From Congeria kusceri (taxonomy: Eukaryota > Mollusca > Bivalvia > Myida > Dreissenidae), in contig JAPFQT010000040.1 in NCBI GenBank assembly GCA_027627225.1, positions 930,001-994,000 of the forward strand: a DNA stretch of 64,000 nt. The letters are read 5' to 3'. Position numbers and translations under genes: made by a program. Below are positions 57,815-64,000 of the stretch, in pieces; the first letter of the stretch is position 1; every line of letters starts with the position of its first letter. The notes under the pieces were generated by a model. That model was not told the origin of the DNA. It saw only the letters and a list, made by a program, of their open reading frames with translations, and searched no databases.

Positions 57815-58159
57815 CTGCATACCAAGTTGGTCAAATGTTATGCTCAAAATTAAAATGGTCCTTCATATTGCCTTTATTATGACTTTCATCTATTTAACTG
57901 CCGGGAAATGTTTTTAGTGAGCAATTTCTTGGCTTATAATTCCTTTTATTTAGTTGCATATGTGGTCGCTGTCTAAAATAGTACATTTCTGTATTACAGG
58001 TTTAATTCAAAGAAACCACATTACAACCATTTGTCTAATTTTCTATAAAAACAAATTAAGGAACTGTTAAGTTAGTTGCTGTGGTGAACAACTTGAGGGT
58101 ATAATTACAAACCGGCTATATGGTGATTGCCCTGCATGAGGAAGAATTTGTCAGCTCAC

Positions 58160-58960
58160 ATACACCAAGTACTGGTTCTATTAACGAAATGGACTTTCTC
58201 ACGTCCACCAAGTACTGGTTCTACCCATGACATGGACTTTCTTAAATACACCAAGTGCTGGTTTTTACCCATGAAATGGACTTTCTCAAATACAACAAGT
58301 ACGGGTTCTACCCACGAAATGGACTTTCTCACATGCACCAAGTACTGGTTCTATTCACGAAATGGACTTTCTCACATGCACCAAGTACTGGTTCTTGCCA
58401 TGAAATGGACTTTCTCATGTACACCAAGTACTGGTTCTACCCATGAAATGGACTTTCTCACATACACCAAGTACTGGTTCTACCCATGAAAAGGACTTTC
58501 TCACATGCACCAAGTACTGGTTCTTGCCATGAAATGGGCTTTCTCACGTACACCAAGTACTGGTTTTACCCATGAAATGGACTTTCTCACATACACCAAG
58601 TACTGGTTCTACCCATGAAATGGACTTTCCCACAAACACCAAGTACTGGTTCTACCTATAAAATGGACTTTCTCACATGCACCAAGTACTTGTTCTATCC
58701 AAGGAATGAACTTTCTCACATACACAAAGTATTGGTTATACCTAGGAAATGGACATTCTCAAGTACATCAAGTACTGTTTCTACCCAGGAAATGGACTTT
58801 CTCCCATGGACTTTCTCACATACATCAAGTACTGGTTCTACCCAGGAAATGGACTTTCTCACATGCACCCTGAACTGGTTCTATTCAAGGAATGGACTTT
58901 ATCGCATTCACCAAGTACTTGTTCTACCCATGAAATGGACTTTCTCACATTCACTTGTTT
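58160..58960 (+). repeat. 43-bp minisatellite, about 18 copies
   Basis: Unit ACCAAGTACTGGTTCTACCC + ATGAAATGGACTTTCTCACATAC, in tandem with 5-20 % divergence and one 14-bp partial duplication near 58808. Because 43 is not a multiple of 3 and the unit lacks stops in its forward frames, long open frames appear (58127-58489, 58615-59007). They are repeat readouts, not genes. The unit matches the body of SINE family C. Confidence 0.9.
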
Positions 58961-59388
58961 TGTCATGCACACCAGCATATATTAATTTTCATTTACTACT
59001 GCAGTAGAATGATTTCAACCTTCTTACTGAAAACATTTGTTAAATAGGCCAGTTTTGTTACAAGCGTCGCAAAAACTCCCACCAAGTTTACACTTCACAT
59101 GAATCACATGCAACTTTATATTGTTTCAAAAATTAGCTTAAATCCAGTCAGTGTAGCAGTTGTTTAGGGCGTGCCATTGAGTAGTCCTGGGCACATATCT
59201 ATGAAGATTTCTAAGCTACTAGTATTGTTAACTTAAGTTGAATATAAATCAAAATCAGAATTTATATGAACACATTTCAAATTATATTGCAACTTCCTTG
59301 ACAAAATCTTTGAACCAAATAATACATTTCTTAGTAAAAAACAGTCCAAATATAAAATTTCAGAATATTTAGATGTTTCTTAAGTTTT
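58961..59388. other. No gene recognised
   Basis: AT-rich spacer between the minisatellite and the next element. Confidence 0.4.
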
Positions 59389-60914
59389 AGCTCACCTGAG
59401 CGCAACGTGCTCATTGTTAGCTTTTAGGATTGCCTTTTGTCCGTCGTATGTTGTGCGTCGTGTGTCATGATTTTCATTCAAACAACATCATCTCCTAAAC
59501 CACTGGACAGATTTTCAACAAACTTCACAGAAATGATCCTTGTTTGACCCTCTTTCAAAATTGTACAAATTGTTCCGGTCCGCTGCATATGTAGGTCACC
59601 AAAGCTAAAAATAGATTTAAAAACTGAAAACTTGTAAAATCTTCTTCTCTGAAACCACAAGGCTTGGAGCTTTCATATTTGAAATGTGACATCCTCTAGT
59701 GGTCTTCTACAAAGATTGTTCAAATGATGTCCCTGGGATCAAAACTGGCTACGCCCCGGGGGTCACATGGTTTATATAGACTTGTATAGCAAAATGACTT
59801 TAAAAAATCTTCTCTGAAACCGCAAGGCCTAGAGGTTTCATATTTGGTATGTAACATTGTATAGTGATCCTCTACAAGTATTGTTCAAATGATAGCCCTG
59901 GGGTCAAAACGGCCCACACCCCGGGGGTCACATGATTTTTATAGGCTTGAATAGCAAAATGACTTTAAAAATCTTCTCTGAAACCGCAAGGGTCAGAGGT
60001 TTCATATTTGGTATGTAACATTGTATAGGGGTTCTCTACAAAGATTGTTCAAATGATGCCCCTGGGGTCAAAACTGGCCACACCCCGGGGGTCACATGGT
60101 TTATATAGACTTGAATAGCAAATTGACTTTATAAATCTTCTCCTCTGAAACCGCAAGGCCCAGATGTTTCATATTTGGTATTTAACATTGTATAGTGGTC
60201 CTCGACATAGATTGTTCAAATGATGCCCCTGGGGTCAAAACTGGCCACACCCCGGGGCTCACAAGGTTTATATATAGACTTGAATAGCAACATGACTTAA
60301 AACATCTTCTCCTCGAAAATCCGCAAGGCCCAGAGGTTTCATATTTGGTATGTAAAATTGTGTAGTGGTCCTCTACAAAGATTGCTTAAATGATGTCCCT
60401 GGGGTCAGAAGTGGCCACACCCAGTGGCTCACATGGTTTATATAGACTTAAATAGCAAAATGACTTAAAAAATCTTCTCATTTGTAACAGCACGGCCCAG
60501 AGGTTTCATATTTGGTATGTAACATTTTACAGTGGTCCTCTACAAAGATTGTTCAAATGATACCCCTGATGTAAAAACTGGCCACATCCCGGGGGTCACA
60601 TGGTTTATATAGACTTCAATAGCAAAATTTTTAAAATCTTTTCTGAAACTGCAAGGCCTAGAGGTTTCATATTTGGTATGTAACATTGTATAGTGGTCCT
60701 CTACAAAGATTGTTCAAGTGATGCCCCTGGGGTTGAAAGTGGCCAAGACCTGTGGGTCACATGGTTTATATAGACTAAAAAAACTTCTGAACCTGCAAGG
60801 CCCATATTTTTATACAACAGTAAGGGGTTTAGTACAACTTTTCCCTCTTGTTATTAGCCATTACGATGCCTTAAACTCAGATGAGCGACCTAGGGCCATC
60901 ATGGCCCTCTTGTT
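59389..60914 (+). mobile_element. 'AGCTCACCTGAGC' family element, subtype 2, 1.5 kb
   Basis: The head AGCTCACCTGAGCGCAACGTGCTCA is a hairpin, followed by 'tgccttttgtccgtcgtatg'. About seven units of 165-180 bp carry 'tctgaaaccgcaaggccyagaggtttcatatttggtatg', 'gtggtcctctacaaagattgttcaaatgatgcccctggggtcaaaact' and 'ggccacaccccgggggtcacatggtttatatagactt'. The tail is CTCAGATGAGC, hairpin AGGGCCATCATGGCCCT, then CTTGTTT. The frame 60718-60951 is a by-product. Confidence 0.8.
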
Positions 60915-61210
60915 TACTAATAGTCTTGATAAATACCATACCAGGTTATAAAACAATTGGCGACCCGTCATATTTCAAATGTTTGCCTTTTTAATGTTCT
61001 TATCAGATAAACAATAATTAGTGTGCTTCATAGAAAATGTGCTACTAGTCACTAGACATTATTTGCTAATGCTAATTTATTAAGTCGTTATTTGCAAATA
61101 ATATTTATGCACCGTTTAAATATCCCGCGTGTTAAGCAATACCGAATTTATTTGGCATCATAATGTGTACATATCAGGTTATGAACTATACCACGGCTTT
61201 AAGTATAACA
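60915..61210. other. No gene recognised
   Basis: AT-rich spacer; nothing supported. Confidence 0.4.
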
Positions 61211-61360
61211 TGATGCTTACAATGATGGTGATGGTGTTGCTGCTGCTGCTGATGATGATAATGATGCTTGCGACTATGATGATGATGTCGATGTTAATGA
61301 TTATTAGGATGATGATAATTATTTATTGATGATGTTGATGTTGTTAATGATGATGATGAT
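61211..61360. repeat. (GAT)n-rich microsatellite
   Basis: atgatgatg / ctgctgctg blocks. The Met-rich frame 61129-61329 is a readout of it. Confidence 0.8.
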
Positions 61361-61514
61361 TGTAATATTCTTATGTAATATTCTGGACCGTTAGAGGGAT
61401 GGTTTATGCAAGACACAGCAGGGATTGATTTTTGACACGCTTATTCAGTCTAAATATGTTAGACGAACTGATAACACAGCAACATACAAAATGCAGCAAG
61501 CATCTTATTCGCCA

Positions 61515-61780
61515 AGCCTGGCTGTAGGGCCCCCCCCCCCCCAATAAAAAATTCCCGTTTCTGGTCTCCCGACCGAGCCTTTACTTTTGCTGCCGACCCT
61601 ACATATTTTTGGTCCAAAAATAATAAGGACTGACAAAAGACTGTTACCGTATACAATACAAACCATTCTCCCATCATAAAAAAATAAAATTAAATTAACA
61701 AAATCCCTATCTACCGACCCTTATTTTTTGGGCAGGAGACCAGAAACGGAACTATTTTTTGGCCTAGGCAGGGCTCAGGC
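61515..61780. mobile_element. TIR element with 'TTCCCGTTTCTGGTCTCC' arms
   Basis: The left arm (GCCTGGCTGTAGGGCC, C-run, ATTCCCGTTTCTGGTCTCC) and the right arm (GGAGACCAGAAACGGAA..GGCCTAGGCAGGGCTCAGGC) are inverted to each other over about 65 bp. The C14 run (61529-61542) makes the left arm longer. Internal 'gaccctacatatttttgg' and the end motif AGGCCAAAAAATA relate it to the 52.0-53.9 kb element. The minus-strand frame over it is not a gene. Confidence 0.65.
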
Positions 61781-61802
61781 ATCGCTCAGTAGCTGACCGT
61801 TA

Positions 61803-62015
61803 CAATGATGACGATCATGTTGACAACGAAGATGATGATGACAGTGACGACGACCAACATATGTGCTGCGACAACGACGACGATGCTGATGATGTTAATA
61901 ACAATGACGATGATTACGACGATGCCGATGATGATGACGATGACGAAGACAACGAAGATGATTGTTGCTATTATGACGATGATAAAAATAACGACGATGA
62001 TGACGATGGAGAAGT
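61803..62015. repeat. (GAT/GAC)n microsatellite
   Basis: gatgacgat / aacgacgac / gatgatgat blocks of about 210 bp, with Met/Thr-rich frame by-products (61805-62122). Confidence 0.85.
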
Positions 62016-62676
62016 ATAGTAGCGTGAAAACGTGGATGACTTTAATGACATTGATTGATGCTGGCCATTACCAAAACAATAGCCTCTACACCTGCATGTT
62101 TTTGTATGTTATGCAACTGTAACTGACTCAATGTTAACACAAATGTTACTGTCTGGATTGTAAATTCACAAGTTCATGCTGCACAATTGAACCATGTGAT
62201 GATAAAAGTAAACTTACTTAAAAATAAGCATGACCCAAACAGCTTCGTTTGGAGTTTTCAAAAAGTCTTTAAGTTGGTGCGCAACTTCAGCTAACGTCAT
62301 GCCTGAAAGCACCGTCATGTCGTGTTTGTTATTTCTCTGTATTTTTGTCGCTAAATATAACTCCAGTTTACGTGAATTACCCGTAAAACGGAATTGAATG
62401 CTAAAACAGAGTCAGAGTGACAACACTACAAAATAAATGCAATTAGCCTATAATTTGCATGTTCGTGTGTAACTTATAATAAAGATGTTTGCAGAGCTTT
62501 TCTTCTTGGAGTCAGTGTAATATTGAGGCCAAACATGCGTAGAATTCGAACACGTCACGTCGCGTACGTCATTAATCCGGAAAACGAACATGTAGGATTA
62601 GATGCTGCGTGATAGGACGCTTTTGTACGGATTTATGTAGGACCATCGTAATATTCGCCTTTGAATGAAAGAATCG
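62016..62676. other. No gene recognised
   Basis: Mixed sequence with several CpG-containing motifs near 62540-62600 ('cacgtcacgtcgcgtacgtcat'); no supported exon. Confidence 0.4.
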
Positions 62677-63124
62677 GAAACGCTAAAACACGAAATACAG
62701 TAATTTTTCTTCCACGTGGTTGTGGAACTAAAGCATCCAACAAAATGAAATGTCACATTCAGATTCTGATTATGAAGGTAAACATTAATTCAGAGTATAG
62801 GATAATGTGTATTATGTTTTTAATGTTTTTAAGTGATATCTTTGGTTTTTGCCGTATTGTATATTGCGCATGCGTACCAGGAGGCAAAAGTGCGAATACG
62901 CGAAAACATAAAATCGCGAAAGCGTGATGGCGAAAACACGATGACGAAAACGCAAAATTATATCGCATTTTAATGGTCTTGTTTTCGTAATCGCGTTTTT
63001 GCGTTTTAATTATCGTGTTTTCCCTTTTTCTATATCGTGATTTTGCGTATTTGTCATCGCACTTTCGGGTTTTTGTCATCGTGTTTTGCTTTTTCGTCAT
63101 CTGGATTTCGTGTTTTTGCGTTTC
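62677..63124. mobile_element. Foldback element built from GCGAAAACACGATGAC-like motifs
   Basis: The left end GAAACGCTAAAACACGAAAT and the right end (inverse of GAAACGCAAAAACACGAAAT) form 24-bp terminal inverted repeats. The interior right of 62880 has short A-rich repeats (gcgaaaacacgatgacgaaaacg) on one side and their inverse (gcgtttttgtcatcgtgttttgc) on the other, meeting near 62965. The frames at 62661-63377 are readouts of this structure. Confidence 0.65.
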
Positions 63125-63744
63125 AGATTATTTTTATTCACAGGCAAAGGCACTAACGGAATTCCGTACTTTTGTAGTGACTGTAGTATACGAAGATAAA
63201 CACAATGCATGTACACATTACTTCCAAGTGTTAGTTGTTGAACCAAACTATTATTGTTGTGGTAATCATGTACATTGTTCACATACAGAAATCATACAAG
63301 TGCAGTGTTTGGTTACTACCGTAAATAGTTTTATTTCTCTTATAATTTTATTGTACACATGTACTTTTGCACGTTAACATTTAACACGTGTTACCTGTGG
63401 AGTATATTTTCACACGTCATATACCGGTCATATACCGGTCAATCGTTGGTTGCTATATGTTTCACTGGACATGGTTGTGTTGTAATATAAACAAAGCGAA
63501 ACTCCAGTTGCGGCAGCAGGAGAGAACTCTTTTGAGCAGCCCGAGGTCTTTTATTTATGGCAAGTGACCAATTGCCAAAAACAATACACAGGACATCACA
63601 GAAACACATAACAAACACAAAACACAAAGTCATTTCACGTTGTTTCGTTGCGATGCTAGTTCACGTGCACACTGTTATGTCTCGTTGTTATTTCGAATTT
63701 TCATACTAGCTAGTTACTTCATACCATTCATTATTTGGTTATTT
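63125..63744. other. No gene recognised
   Basis: Contains a 13-bp direct duplication 'tcatataccggtcatataccggtca' (63418-63442) and short frames without motifs. Confidence 0.4.
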
Positions 63745-64000
63745 CACGTGACTAAGACACTTGATTATTTCGCATCGCATGGCTGTGTCGTACAATTGTT
63801 TCTCATCGTTGTATGTTATTTTATGTGGTTGTTTCGCAACGTTATTTCGCGTGGTTGTGTCGCAGCGTTCTTTTGCGTCAGTGTTTTGCGTTGTCTTGAC
63901 GTGTGTTGCGTGGATGTGACGCGTGGTTGTGACGCGTTGTTGTGTTGCGTGCATGTGACGCGTGGTTGTGTTGCATGGATAAGACGCGTGGTTGTGTTGC
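63745..64000. repeat. GACGCGTGGTTGTGTTGC satellite, continues past the window
   Basis: A degenerate tandem array that becomes more regular toward the window end: 'gtgacgcgtggttgtg', 'tgttgcgtgcatgtgacgcgtgg', 'ttgcatggataagacgcgtgg'. CpG-rich compared with the surrounding DNA. The frame on the minus strand is a by-product. Confidence 0.75.

Noticed and set aside
58127..59007. Long open frames of 120 and 130 residues with recurring KWTFS..STGSTHEMDFL motifs
   Set aside because: They are forward-frame readouts of a stop-free 43-bp minisatellite. The unit is not a multiple of 3, so the peptide changes frame with each copy.
1..64000. CRISPR arrays, bacterial operons, ribosome binding sites, prophage or plasmid features
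   Set aside because: The sequence has introns, tRNA-derived SINEs and eukaryotic LINEs. No evenly spaced identical repeats with unique spacers were seen; the palindrome cluster at 46.8 kb has irregular short spacers.

Overview
This window looks like non-model animal nuclear DNA, most likely from a bivalve mollusc and perhaps a heterodont clam or mussel. The evidence is AT-rich sequence, very low gene density, spliced exons, a RING-less B-box/coiled-coil/beta-propeller (TRIM-like) gene of the type expanded in bivalves, and many dispersed elements with 'gtccgtccgtc' leaders and tandem cores of about 170 bp. The taxon is inferred from this pattern, not from a search.

Layout. 1-8 kb: transposon-rich, with a hAT-like hairpin MITE, hairpin-headed tandem-core elements and a TA-flanked MITE. 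8-20.9 kb: one isolated Cys-rich exon, then stacked tandem-core elements, a tRNA-derived SINE and nested MITEs. 21.8-26.9 kb: a large inverted repeat enclosing a dead RTE-like LINE and a SINE-like element. 27-34.3 kb: several copies of a 'ATGCCCCCAC' tandem-core family, one inserted inside another copy of itself. 32.1-34.5 kb: a tandemly duplicated thrombospondin-type-1-like exon. 35.5-39.7 kb: the only gene that can be read completely, a three-exon B-box/coiled-coil/propeller gene of 541 aa. 40.9-41.7 kb: a decayed reverse-transcriptase fragment. 44.9-46.6 kb: three further exon candidates whose phases fit together, encoding a TSP1-like module. 46.8-47.1 kb: a cluster of short palindromes. 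50.9-64 kb: a tRNA-Thr-like pseudogene, SINEs, a Harbinger-like insertion with its empty site visible in a paralogous repeat, a 43-bp minisatellite derived from a SINE core, a 1.5-kb tandem-core element, GAT-rich microsatellites and a satellite running off the window end.

How it fits together. Five exon candidates (8.1, 32.6, 34.4, 45.0 and 45.5 kb) end in phase 1, as is usual for shuffled extracellular modules. They may be remnants of, or belong to, one or more secreted or transmembrane TSP1-type genes on the + strand, with the TRIM-like gene lying between them. Most of the rest is mobile DNA. Its most notable aspect is that four tandem-core families with unrelated sequences share one 3' architecture: a 6-7 bp hairpin followed by TCTTGTT, CTTGTT or TCTAGTT at a T-rich site. 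This resembles the pearl/Helentron-associated elements described in bivalves and suggests a common mobilising machinery, which is not encoded in this window.
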